The notes: a model not told the origin generated them from the letters alone. Positions 54,781 to 63,120 are shown, numbered from the stretch's first letter. The stretch: DNA of 64,000 nt from Roseovarius aestuarii (GCF_019966515.1 NZ_JAIMIB010000001.1:310001-374000); one strand, 5' to 3'. Numbers and translations: made by a program.

Positions 54781-56445
54781 TTAGTTGCAGGGGTTGATGG
54801 TGAAACCCGCACGATACTCGGCCACGTGGGCCTCACGTTCCGCATCAGACATCGCGCGCAGGGCGTTCAGCGGCGAACCGAGCGTATGGCCACGCACATC
54901 GTCCAGCGTCCACATGTCCTTGTCGTCGAAACGAAGGTGCGGTTGCGGCACCAGGGTTTTTCCGTCTTCACGAACAAAGTTGAGGTCGGTGATGGCATCC
55001 GCCAGATCCCACCCGTCATAGACGGTTTCCCATTCACGCTTGCCCGAGAATTTACCCATGGCCGGTGTTGGACGACCCTGATATTCGTCGGCAAACGCCT
55101 CGACAGCTGTCCAGCGATCCAGCTCATGGGCGAAGGTGTGCAGCTTGCCGTCAATCTCATCGACAACCATGTCTTCACGGATCAGGCACGGCACCAGACA
55201 CGACCAGCAGCGATGCGGATAGACATATCCCACCTCTTCGTTGAAAGTGATGACCTTCTGACCCGGAACGCTCAGCTTGGCATACCACTTCCAGAAATCG
55301 CCGAATTCAGCGTACCATCCCGGATACTTGTGCTCGAACCATTCAAAGTCTTTCTCGGTCTGAGCTTCGATCCGCCAGAAGTTTACCGGCCAGCCAACCG
55401 CGAAGAACTGGGCAACCTTGTGCACATAGTTCTTTTCGGTAATCCGCTTCCAGGCTTCCTGCACATCGTCGTGATGCACTTTGACGCCGTATTTTTCGAG
55501 CGGCAGCATGTAGGTGCGGTAATAGTCTTCGAAAATCCACCGGTGCCACATTTCCGCGTAGGATTCCTTTTCCTTGTCGCGGTTGGTGGTGCCGTATTCG
55601 ATGAACGTCCCGATCGCCGCATCGACGATAGCGTGGTTCTGCCAGAAGGCGTAGCGCAGATCGCGCTCAAGCAACAGATGGTTCTCGGGCTCCTTCAACG
55701 CGGCCATCAGCAGCGAGTGCCCGTTGCCGATATGACGGCTTTCGTCCGACTGAACCGACAGGAACACAGTCGGCAACGCATAGTCGCCGTTGCGGGCAGC
55801 TTCTGATGGCATAGCCACGAAGAGCGTGTTGGTGAACGCCGTTTCCGCCACAACCGTCAGATACATGCACGCGGCGGTCATTGTGTCGCCGGTCAGGAAG
55901 CCTTCGCCGAACTGACGGCCAATGGTGGTCGCATAGCATTTACCAAAGGCTTCTTCGGTAATGTCGAACCCGGCCGGATCGATATAGTTTTCCATGTACC
56001 ATTTCTTCAGGTTCATCTGAATCGTGGAGTGGCGGAACTCATCGACCATCTGCATCGTAAAGCCGGTGCGCAGATCTTCACCGGGGGCCAGACGGGCCAC
56101 CATCGCCATCGAACGCGCCGCCGAGATCTCGGGGAAGGGAATGATCGCCAGAAACAGCTTCATCCATTCGATCCATCGCGGTTCGACATTGCGGAACATG
56201 TCGCCACGAAGGGCTGCATCCAATGCGCCATAGACCCGGTTGTCCTTCTCTTCTTCCATCGGGAAGTAGGACCGCAGAACCTGTTTCATCGGGTCGCGCG
56301 GGGCTTTGGTAATTTTATAGTCGGTCGGGAAAGTGCTGGCTTCCTGCACATAGCTCGGATTCCAGCCCAGGTCAGAGATCTTCTTGGTGGCCTCCCCCAC
56401 CGAGATCCCCCGTTGGGATGTTATTTTGTTTAGCGTAATCGCCAT
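54781..56445 (-). CDS. mimA: Soluble di-iron monooxygenase hydroxylase large (alpha) subunit
   Basis: A 554-residue catalytic subunit starting MAITLNKITSQRGISVGEATKK, chosen over a frame 36 codons longer without similarity; AAGGAG sits upstream. The carboxylate-bridged di-iron site is complete: E106, E136 and H139 (DEFRH), E201, E235 and H238 (DESRH). The overall sequence is of the propane 2-monooxygenase / MimA group (group 5), which hydroxylates propane subterminally; mycobacterial MimA also oxidises acetone and phenol. The natural substrate here is inferred. First gene of the eight-gene operon. Confidence 0.95.
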   Translation of the reverse strand: MAITLNKITSQRGISVGEATKKISDLGWNPSYVQEASTFPTDYKITKAPRDPMKQVLRSYFPMEEEKDNRVYGALDAALRGDMFRNVEPRWIEWMKLFLAIIPFPEISAARSMAMVARLAPGEDLRTGFTMQMVDEFRHSTIQMNLKKWYMENYIDPAGFDITEEAFGKCYATTIGRQFGEGFLTGDTMTAACMYLTVVAETAFTNTLFVAMPSEAARNGDYALPTVFLSVQSDESRHIGNGHSLLMAALKEPENHLLLERDLRYAFWQNHAIVDAAIGTFIEYGTTNRDKEKESYAEMWHRWIFEDYYRTYMLPLEKYGVKVHHDDVQEAWKRITEKNYVHKVAQFFAVGWPVNFWRIEAQTEKDFEWFEHKYPGWYAEFGDFWKWYAKLSVPGQKVITFNEEVGYVYPHRCWSCLVPCLIREDMVVDEIDGKLHTFAHELDRWTAVEAFADEYQGRPTPAMGKFSGKREWETVYDGWDLADAITDLNFVREDGKTLVPQPHLRFDDKDMWTLDDVRGHTLGSPLNALRAMSDAEREAHVAEYRAGFTINPCN

Positions 56446-56677
56446 GCCATGAGACTCCTTCAGCTTTGACCGGTTATCGGTCCGTTGGAGACAGCAGATG
56501 CTGTCAATTGGTTCGACCGAGGCCCCGAGACCGTGCGATATCGCAACGGTCACGGGTCCTGATCGATCGGGTCACGGCAAAGGTTTGAAAGCATGATGAA
56601 CCGCGCGCTCAGAGTGGCACTACTGCCGGCTCCGGTCTGGTCGCGATCGTCTACTCCCTGTTCCTTCGTTCTTGGTG

Positions 56678-56697
56678 GTTTCCGTATTTCCGGAAAC
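56678..56697 (-). promoter_or_regulatory. Hairpin at the start of the monooxygenase mRNA leader
   Basis: GTTTCCG (56678-56684) and CGGAAAC (56691-56697) form a perfect 7-bp dyad with a 6-nt spacer. It begins about 10 nt downstream of the predicted sigma-54 transcription start. It may protect the mRNA 5' end or be a protein site. Confidence 0.45.
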
Positions 56698-56718
56698 GCG
56701 GCGTTATACTGGGGTACC

Positions 56719-56734
56719 TGCAAGTGCCGTGCCA
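56719..56734 (-). promoter_or_regulatory. Sigma-54 (-24/-12) promoter of the monooxygenase operon
   Basis: Reading TGGCACGGCACTTGCA on the minus strand, this matches the sigma-54 consensus TGGCAC-N5-TTGCA exactly, with invariant GG and GC at the correct 10-nt spacing. It lies about 275 bp upstream of mimA. The island also encodes an activator and an RpoN paralogue. Confidence 0.88.
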
Positions 56735-56776
56735 AAACGGGACATCGTTAGAAAAAATCTGGAAAAAATGAGGAAA

Positions 56777-56791
56777 TACATTATAAATGTA
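56777..56791. promoter_or_regulatory. TACATT-ATA-AATGTA dyad upstream of the sigma-54 promoter
   Basis: A perfect 6-3-6 palindrome in the AT-rich block 43 bp upstream of the -24 element. It could be an additional regulator site or part of a bent DNA region for looping. Confidence 0.35.
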
Positions 56792-57005
56792 TGTTTATAA
56801 TAACTATTTTATAATTTCTCTGGCTATCTGGTTGCGGTATCGAATGAGGTGGATCAGCCTGATGTCATTCGCCACTTCGAAAAACCGTTCCATTTCTTTA
56901 CACATTTTACATCGCCGGTGCTGTTACAGGCGCACACCTTTTGCAGCGTTACACTTTTCAACATCCTACATGCCGGGACATTCTGTCGGTGGCCGATGGA
57001 AGCAT

Positions 57006-57524
57006 CTATTTTCTTTCATCTTCCACGGTTTTTTCGCAGGCGGTGGCCATTCCAGGGCGGCGCAAGTGATACCGAAGGAAATCGACCGCATGCCCATGCG
57101 CAAATGAGAACCTTCGAAACGGACTTTCCGCACAGTCGAAACCCAGCCTCGTCAGAATTGCGATCGCAGAGCGGTTGTCGCGCATACAGCAGGCGGTAAC
57201 GGTTTCGATTATCGCTGGCAGCTGCTCCAGAAAATCTCGCACCGCCCATAAACCCAGGCCCTGCCCGTGAAATTCACAGGTAATCCAGAATGACAACTCA
57301 GTCCCTAAACTGACCGATCCAACCGGCACGTCATCGACACATATGACGCTTGCGTAAACCTCAGGATCGCCGAGGAACTGTAGATATTTGTCGCACGCAT
57401 CCTGATCTAACGGGACCGGCAACGCAGCAAGCCAGCGAAGCAATGCCTCGTCCTCAAGGGCTTTGGCGACAGCTTTGGCATCCGGGGTTGCATAGGGTCT
57501 CAGCGTGGCGTGTTTTCCGATCAT
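57006..57524 (-). CDS. GNAT-family N-acetyltransferase
   Basis: A 172-residue acetyltransferase starting MIGKHATLRPYATPDAKAVAKAL. The acetyl-CoA-binding part is LSFWITCEFHGQGLGLWAVRDFLEQL, followed by ACCMRDNRSAIAILTRLGFDCAES. The substrate is unknown. It lies between rpoN and the monooxygenase control region on the same strand, 18 bp after the rpoN stop, so it is probably cotranscribed with rpoN. Confidence 0.85.
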   Translation of the reverse strand: MIGKHATLRPYATPDAKAVAKALEDEALLRWLAALPVPLDQDACDKYLQFLGDPEVYASVICVDDVPVGSVSLGTELSFWITCEFHGQGLGLWAVRDFLEQLPAIIETVTACCMRDNRSAIAILTRLGFDCAESPFRRFSFAHGHAVDFLRYHLRRPGMATACEKTVEDERK

Positions 57525-57542
57525 TCCGATGGCACATGGTCC

Positions 57543-58886
57543 TCATTTGGGATTTTCATGCAGATGATTTGGATCACCGACGCGCCGCACGCGTCCCAGC
57601 GCCTGTGACAACTCAGCCTGTTTTCGGCGACTGGCGGGCGGCCCCAGCCCGAGCGACTGGCGGTATTTGGAGACCGTGCGACGCGATATCTCAAGGCCGG
57701 AAGCCTGTACCAGACCCGTGATCGAGCGGTCGCTGAGCGGTGATGACTTATCCTCACCGGCGATCAGATTCTTGATGATTTTCAGCACCACATGCTTGGT
57801 TTGGGGTTGGCTACAATATGAAACCGAACCGCAAAAAAGGGATTTCAACATGACACGTCCGCGCGGACACTGAATGGTCAACCCAGACACAATACGGCTT
57901 ACGGTGGCCTCGCTGACGTCAATGTCGCTGGCGATGTCACTCATCCGCATCGGAGATAAGGCGGCATAACCATTCAGCAGAAACTTCCGCTGACGTGCAA
58001 AAACTGCCGCAACAACTGCCAACGTGGTAGATTTTCGCATTTCAACGGCGCCTTGCACCGCCCTCGCTTCGGCAAGCAGTTCTTTCAAAGCACCTCGGTC
58101 TGATCCCTTTGCCGGCTCGCAAAATGCGGCACCGGGTGAGACACGAACCGTCGGATAACTTGATCTGCGCAGTTCGTAGGTCAGACCCTGATCCGTGGTC
58201 TTCAACACCACATCACTGTCAATGTGCTGGATGTCGTCGAAATCGAAGTTAGCGCCGGGCTTGGGGTTCATGCGTCGAATTTGTTCCAGACGCAGCGCCA
58301 ACTCACCTACGTCGGTTTGCAGTCTTCGCGCCAAGTTTTCCAATCCGCGTGCCGCTAACTGATCAAGATTTGCAATCAGCTCTTCCATGACCTCATCAAA
58401 CAATCCCTGGTCCATCGCCTGAAGCCGCAAACATTCCTTCAGATCGCGCGCGAAGACGCCCGCAGGTTCCAAAGTTTGCAAGCGCCCCAGTATGTTATGG
58501 CACATCGCAAGATCGAAACGGTGAGTCTCTGCAATGTGTTCGATTGGCACTGTCAACCATCCACTTGGGTCGATTTCCTGAAGGAAGGCCAAGGCAATCT
58601 GCGTTTCTTCATCCGAGTGAATTATCCGTGCAAATTGACCGGCTAGATGACGATAGAGGCTGACCCGCGTGTCGCTGGCAATCTCCGGAATTTCAGCGTT
58701 TTCCGGACGAAGATCTGAACCACTTGTGCCGTGATCAACTTCCAAAAAGGGATTCTGTTCAAGAGTTTCTGCCAGAAACTCGTGTAGGTCGGCCCGGTTC
58801 ATCCGCATTATTTTCACGGCCTGCATCATGGTATGATTCAGCACCCTGCTCTGCCGGGCCGCGTAGGCATAACCTGATCGCATCAT
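57543..58886 (-). CDS. rpoN: RNA polymerase sigma-54 factor, island-associated paralogue
   Basis: A 447-residue sigma-54. The activator-interaction region I at the N-terminus is RQSRVLNHTMMQAVKIMRMNRADLHEFLAETLEQNPFLEV. The core-binding domain follows, then the helix-turn-helix (MRMSDIASDIDVSEATVSRIV) and the RpoN box. The box reads SRRTVSKYRQ where ARRTVAKYRE is nearly invariant in housekeeping RpoN. The usual rpoN neighbours (lptB, raiA, ptsN) are missing. GGGGAAGC precedes the start at MMRSGYAYAA. It probably serves the sigma-54 promoter of the adjacent monooxygenase operon. Confidence 0.92.
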   Translation of the reverse strand: MMRSGYAYAARQSRVLNHTMMQAVKIMRMNRADLHEFLAETLEQNPFLEVDHGTSGSDLRPENAEIPEIASDTRVSLYRHLAGQFARIIHSDEETQIALAFLQEIDPSGWLTVPIEHIAETHRFDLAMCHNILGRLQTLEPAGVFARDLKECLRLQAMDQGLFDEVMEELIANLDQLAARGLENLARRLQTDVGELALRLEQIRRMNPKPGANFDFDDIQHIDSDVVLKTTDQGLTYELRRSSYPTVRVSPGAAFCEPAKGSDRGALKELLAEARAVQGAVEMRKSTTLAVVAAVFARQRKFLLNGYAALSPMRMSDIASDIDVSEATVSRIVSGLTIQCPRGRVMLKSLFCGSVSYCSQPQTKHVVLKIIKNLIAGEDKSSPLSDRSITGLVQASGLEISRRTVSKYRQSLGLGPPASRRKQAELSQALGRVRRVGDPNHLHENPK

Positions 58887-59020
58887 GCTTCCCCTGCACA
58901 AGATTTTGACTGCCGGATTTCAGCATCGGCACACGCAATAAGGTTTCTCCGGTATTTCAGGCATTGCCGGACCTCCGATCGCTGATAGTCTTGGATCACC
59001 CCAACAGGACCGATCTTGCG

Positions 59021-59977
59021 ATGCCAATCCGTTTCACCTCTTCGACCCTTGTGCCGTTCGAGGCCAACTATCCGGGCGTGTCTCCGCAGCTTATGGCCCG
59101 GACCCGTCAGATGTGGTCGTCTCGCGGGCTGGACCTGGACAAAATCTGGCGCATCACGATTGGCCGCTTTCGGGGGGCGGGGAGCATCGAATGCCAAAAT
59201 CCTGAAGCAAGCAGCAGTCCGGTCGATCAGTTTTTCATGTTTGAACAGGCCGCGATCTGGGTGGCATCGCTGAATGCCAGCGCCGAGCTGGCAATCGATA
59301 TGCCCCACACCAGGCTGACAACCCCGCAATGGCGCGCTTTGCATGCGCTGACATTCCGATTGATCGAGCAACTCGATGCCATCAGGTTGCTTTTCCTGAA
59401 TGAGCTGCCAACGCCATCGATGCAAATCGCGCGCAGCATCTCTGAAGACATCGACATGGCGTTGGCGTTTATTTCGCGTCCGAAACTGGCCGCGCGATTT
59501 ACCGAGTGCGAGACGATTGAAGAGGCCAACGAATTCTGGCGTCGCCATATTGCAGGGGGGCGCGCGTTCAAAGCCGTGAGCGAGCAGCTTTATCGCGCGG
59601 GCCTCGAATTTGACCAAAGCGGGGAATACGCGGCCTGGCGCAAGAAGGTGAAGGCTATCCTTGGCACCGCGGTCCATTCGTCGTTTCGCGTGCCAGTGTC
59701 GCACCAGCCGGGGACGCAGCCGGGACAATTCCGCGAAACCCGCGATTGTCTTTATTATGTGACCCTGCGTCTGCAAGAGATGTGTGCCTATTCCCATGGC
59801 TTGACGAAAAACTTTGGTGAAGATCTGAAAGCGATCAATCAGAATGCCTCATCAGCATCAGATGGTGAGCTGGGGCGCCTGACGGCACGCATATCCGAAA
59901 TAACTGTCGATCAGCTGCGCTGGACGCTCACAAACGGTGAGGTACCGGAGGCACCCTTGTCGCATCACGTTCACTAG
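59021..59977 (+). CDS. Hypothetical mostly helical protein
   Basis: A 318-residue soluble protein beginning MPIRFTSSTLVPFEANYPGVSP; a TTG-initiated frame from 58964 is less likely. Predicted strongly helical: ALHALTFRLIEQLDAIRLLFLNELP, IARSISEDIDMALAFISRPKLAARF, EANEFWRRHIAGGRAFKAVSEQLYRAG and AAWRKKVKAILGTAVHSSF. No signal, membrane span or known catalytic motif. It resembles large helical proteins of unknown function but I assign no family. It is divergent from rpoN and convergent with the 59-residue gene. Confidence 0.75.
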   Translation: MPIRFTSSTLVPFEANYPGVSPQLMARTRQMWSSRGLDLDKIWRITIGRFRGAGSIECQNPEASSSPVDQFFMFEQAAIWVASLNASAELAIDMPHTRLTTPQWRALHALTFRLIEQLDAIRLLFLNELPTPSMQIARSISEDIDMALAFISRPKLAARFTECETIEEANEFWRRHIAGGRAFKAVSEQLYRAGLEFDQSGEYAAWRKKVKAILGTAVHSSFRVPVSHQPGTQPGQFRETRDCLYYVTLRLQEMCAYSHGLTKNFGEDLKAINQNASSASDGELGRLTARISEITVDQLRWTLTNGEVPEAPLSHHVH

Positions 59978-60021
59978 CGCGGCCCTGAAATACCTTCCCG
60001 AGCAGATATCCGTAAAACGCT

Positions 60022-60201
60022 TTAATGCTCGGTTGGGGCATCCGCGCCCATCCGTCCCTGGGCGATCCACTGCGCGGCCATGATCAGCGCCCCGGTCGCG
60101 AAATCTTTGCCATGTTCTTCGATCATCTCGGCTGAAATTGTGGACAGTTGCGCAAAGAACTTGTCTTTGCTCACTTCTTCGGCTGATAGTTTTTCGGCCA
60201 T
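60022..60201 (-). CDS. Small hypothetical protein, 59 residues
   Basis: It begins MAEKLSAEEVSKDKFFAQLSTI and contains DFATGALIMAAQWIAQGRMGAD near the end. GGAGAG lies 8 nt before the ATG (a GTG one codon earlier is possible). It is probably helical, with a hydrophobic C-terminal face. It is the last gene of a minus-strand operon after the beta-propeller gene. No family recognised. Confidence 0.65.
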   Translation of the reverse strand: MAEKLSAEEVSKDKFFAQLSTISAEMIEEHGKDFATGALIMAAQWIAQGRMGADAPTEH

Positions 60202-60237
60202 CACGACTCTCCTTCTTTTCGGTTGATTTGGCTCTGG

Positions 60238-61368
60238 TCATTTGAACATTTGTGCTGGGAAAGTGACGATCGCGATTTTTCCGGACGCATACCCGATTGC
60301 GAGATGCTCGCCGGTTTTCGACCAACGCAGACAGCTTACCTCGGTCGCGTTTTCCTGATGCAACATCATTTCCTGTTCGCTCCCGATGCTGGCGATGGTT
60401 AGCAAACCATTGGCATAACCGCTCGCCACCAGGGGGCGTTCGGGATGTGCGGCGACAACGTTGATCGCGACAAAGCCTGGCTTGCCTGTCGTCAGCGGGG
60501 TGCCGGGCAGGTCGTTTTCCGGCAGGTCAATGCAGTCCCATCCGACCAGCCGGAACGCCCCGGACGTAACGAGGGCCTTGCCTGGCTCGCTAAAGGAAGT
60601 GTTTCGGACCGATGTCGGAAATCCTTCGACCCGTTGGGCCGCCCCGGTGGAGCAATTGACGATGTAAAAACTGTTGTCGGCCGACGCACATGACAGGTGG
60701 CGTCCTGATTTCTGCCAGCTTATTTCGGTGATGTCCCCGTCGCATTCAGTGATGCGTGGGCCAGCGCTCGGGTCTTGAAGATTAATCAAGCTTAGTTTCT
60801 TACCGCCCCATGCCGCGAGAATGCGGTTATCTGATGAAAACGCCTGACAGGTCACGGGGTGATCCAGGACCAGATTTGCCACAACCCGCATATCGCTCGT
60901 GTCATAAAGCGTGATCTGGTTTTGCCGGGCCAGAGCCAGGGTTTCACCGGCAGTGTTGCTGCAAATGGACGTCACGCCAATGCTCTCTGGCTTGAGCCGG
61001 TCCACAACGTTTCCTCCGGCGGTAATTTGCTTCATCACACCATCCAAACCGACAATCGCAAAGCCCTGAGACCCGAAGCGCGCCACCGGAAGATCAGCGC
61101 GTGCATTGGCTTGCGACATCACAACCTGGGTCACGGGATTTTCCCGGGGGCGGATCGTGGTTCTCCCGGTTTCGATATCCATACGCGTCCGAATTTTGGG
61201 GCTTTCGGTATCCTTGAGCGAGGCCAGGGCCAACTGCCCCGTATCCGTCCGGAAGATCACGACTGTATCATCGTGATTGAAAACGGCCTCCGCAGCCTCT
61301 CCATCGACTTTCCAGTGGCGGGCAAGCAAATCGAATAAAGAAAGCCCTGCTGCGCTGTTCTCGACCAT
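60238..61368 (-). CDS. WD40-like beta-propeller protein
   Basis: A 376-residue cytosolic protein made of repeats typical of a seven-bladed propeller (HPVTCQAFSSDNRILAAWGGKKLSLINL; GDITEISWQKSGRHLSCASADNSFYIVN; HPERPLVASGYANGLLTIASI; ATEVSCLRWSKTGEHLAIGYASGKIAIVTF). The start is set 1 bp after the upstream coiled-coil stop. WD40 proteins are interaction scaffolds; no enzymatic motif is present. Partner proteins are likely to be the small products of the same operon. Confidence 0.8.
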   Translation of the reverse strand: MVENSAAGLSLFDLLARHWKVDGEAAEAVFNHDDTVVIFRTDTGQLALASLKDTESPKIRTRMDIETGRTTIRPRENPVTQVVMSQANARADLPVARFGSQGFAIVGLDGVMKQITAGGNVVDRLKPESIGVTSICSNTAGETLALARQNQITLYDTSDMRVVANLVLDHPVTCQAFSSDNRILAAWGGKKLSLINLQDPSAGPRITECDGDITEISWQKSGRHLSCASADNSFYIVNCSTGAAQRVEGFPTSVRNTSFSEPGKALVTSGAFRLVGWDCIDLPENDLPGTPLTTGKPGFVAINVVAAHPERPLVASGYANGLLTIASIGSEQEMMLHQENATEVSCLRWSKTGEHLAIGYASGKIAIVTFPAQMFK

Positions 61369-61369
61369 T

Positions 61370-61648
61370 CTATTTCTCCTTCTTCGCCGCTGCTTCGATC
61401 TGCTCGTCGATCCGGGACAGCTTGGATTCAAGATCGTCGATCCGTGTCTGGCAGTCCGCCAATGCCGCGTCGGTAGCGTGTTGAATCTCTGTTGTTTCTT
61501 GTGAATCCGGATCTTTCATCATCAGGATGTCGTGTCCGCTGCGCCGCTGGAGAAGGCGCAAGAGCTCGGCGTTTTCTTGCGAAAGCTCGTTGATTACTTG
61601 CATCCGGCTCTCAAACAAATGGGGGGCATCGGTGGATTGACCGGGCAT
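61370..61648 (-). CDS. Small coiled-coil protein, 92 residues
   Basis: First gene of the propeller operon. The product has two heptad-rich segments (ESRMQVINELSQENAELLRLLQRR and TDAALADCQTRIDDLESKLSRIDEQIEAAAKK), so it is probably an elongated dimer or trimer. No signal or membrane span. The next gene (propeller) starts 1 bp after its stop. Function unknown; a scaffold role is inferred. Confidence 0.7.
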   Translation of the reverse strand: MPGQSTDAPHLFESRMQVINELSQENAELLRLLQRRSGHDILMMKDPDSQETTEIQHATDAALADCQTRIDDLESKLSRIDEQIEAAAKKEK

Positions 61649-61708
61649 TCAACAATCCTCTATGAAAATGAGGGCCGGTCGATATTGCGCTGTCAGAAGG
61701 ATCGCCAG

Positions 61709-61984
61709 ATGTTGAAAGAGGACAGTACGCAGATTTTCTTTGCCGCACTGGCGCAAGTCAGTTCGAAAATAACCGAGCCTGAAAGTGCTCTGACGCTCGC
61801 AGCTCATGATGCAACCCAAAACCCCAGCCCTGCCGCGTTTGTGCGAGCCCAAGAAGAGTTGGCCAGGCTTTCCGATGATGTGCGGGACCAGATTTTGGGC
61901 GGCGTACATGCACGCTTGCGAAATGACATCGGCCTGATTTGGGAAAACCTCCCCAATGCCCCAACCTCCGGCAGACCCAACTGA
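61709..61984 (+). CDS. Small hypothetical helical protein, 91 residues
   Basis: Divergent from the coiled-coil gene by 60 bp. AAGGA lies about 8 nt before the chosen ATG; the longer frame from 61532 runs antisense through the coiled-coil gene and is unlikely. The product, MLKEDSTQIFFAALAQVSSK..., is helical (AAFVRAQEELARLSDDVRDQILGGVHARLRNDIGLIWENLP). No family recognised. Confidence 0.6.
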   Translation: MLKEDSTQIFFAALAQVSSKITEPESALTLAAHDATQNPSPAAFVRAQEELARLSDDVRDQILGGVHARLRNDIGLIWENLPNAPTSGRPN

Positions 61985-62471
61985 TCGTCGACCGAACCAT
62001 GCGAAAGCTGTCGAACCAGATCTGCGCTGACAAGGTCTCTTCATTTTCTCCCCCTGGCCGGGTGCGATCCGAGTAGACACTAGGATGTGGCGTCGAGCCG
62101 GTTTTCCGATTTGAGTTCACGTCTATGTCTGCTTTCGGTATGCAGTTTGACGCTTGCTGCAAGAGGGACAAATGATTAACATTTCATAGCGTGCAAAAAA
62201 AGCTAAACGCATAAAAAGGCACTATTTTATGATCTTTTCCACGGACTGAGGCGGCGTTTGGAAACAAACGTTACGAAGATGTAAAACATGATGGTTTCAT
62301 TGTTTTACAAAGCTGGCTTTCTGGTTCCGATAAGCGTTGCGACAAATCGAATCAGACAGCTGATTTGTTGATACCTTCGCGCCACAGCTTATCGACGACT
62401 GCGTTCGAAATTCCCCCAAACTGGGCCAGCCATCAGACGTGACGGTCAAGATTATCTGACGCTTGGAGAGG
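61985..62471. other. Intergenic region with an 8-bp inverted repeat
   Basis: No gene with a ribosome binding site or recognised product. At 62281-62308 GTAAAACA and TGTTTTAC are perfect complements around a 12-nt spacer. The AT content rises between 62150 and 62340, and the region lies at the right edge of the accessory block. Confidence 0.5.
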
Positions 62472-62927
62472 TTACTCCGTCGCGCCGGGTCTGGGCTCGA
62501 CGCTGAATTCCACCTCGACCTCACCGGCATGTTCGAAAACGAGTATCGCCTTGATTTTTTCCCCGGCCTCGAAAGGGTCGCCGTCAAGCCCCATGAACAT
62601 CACGTGAAAGCCACCTGGGGCCAGCTCAACTGTTTCACCGGCGGGAATGGCGATCTGATCAACATGCATCATTGAGGCGATACCGTCCTTTTCCTCGGAT
62701 TTGTGCAGCATGACCATGGGAAAATCAGCGCGCACCTCATGCAAGGTGTCATCGGTATCACCGGTGTTGCTGACAATGAAATAGCCCGCGCCGGTCTTGG
62801 CCGTGACGGGTGTTTCAAAGGCGATGGGATGCTGAATTTCAAGATTTGCGACCTTGAAATCATGGGCTGAAATCCAGGTCGGCAGTGCAAGAGCAAGGGC
62901 TAGGGTCAGCGTCGGAATCGATTTCAT
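62472..62927 (-). CDS. PCu(A)C-type periplasmic copper chaperone
   Basis: A 151-residue exported protein with a Sec signal (MKSIPTLTLALALALPTWISAHDF). The copper-binding HxnMx~22HxM arrangement is visible: MLHKSEEKDGIASMMHVDQ... then GGFHVMFMGLDGD. The family delivers Cu(I) to the CuA site of cytochrome c oxidase. It is a single gene here, with no SCO gene adjacent. Confidence 0.9.
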   Translation of the reverse strand: MKSIPTLTLALALALPTWISAHDFKVANLEIQHPIAFETPVTAKTGAGYFIVSNTGDTDDTLHEVRADFPMVMLHKSEEKDGIASMMHVDQIAIPAGETVELAPGGFHVMFMGLDGDPFEAGEKIKAILVFEHAGEVEVEFSVEPRPGATE

Positions 62928-63120
62928 AAGTCTCTCCGGTTTTGATAACCATCATAGGTGCGAAGGACTGCAAAAATGCCGCTGGCCACCGATGGTATAG
63001 CGTTGGGTGACAATCCGGCACTCAAAATGCCAGACCGGTCATAGCCGTTTGACTACAGACCCTTAGCCGGATTGAAAAGCCTCCGCGACATGGCCGCGAC
63101 AACTTGTATCAATGACCGGC

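Larger units (their letters stand above)
56446..57005. other. Control region of the monooxygenase operon
   Basis: This 560-bp stretch has no gene. On the minus strand it contains an AT-rich block (56755-56820), a sigma-54 promoter (56719-56734), a leader hairpin (56678-56697) and a leader of roughly 260 nt before mimA. Upstream of the promoter, GTTACA occurs at 56923 and 56948, possible activator sites. Confidence 0.7.

Noticed and set aside
61532..61708. N-terminal extension of the 91-residue gene
   Set aside because: It overlaps the coiled-coil gene on the opposite strand, while a good ribosome binding site supports the internal ATG at 61709.
62297..62587. Minus-strand frame partly overlapping the copper chaperone, considered as a transposase remnant
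   Set aside because: Its first part is a frame-shifted shadow of the chaperone gene and the rest matches no transposase pattern I know.
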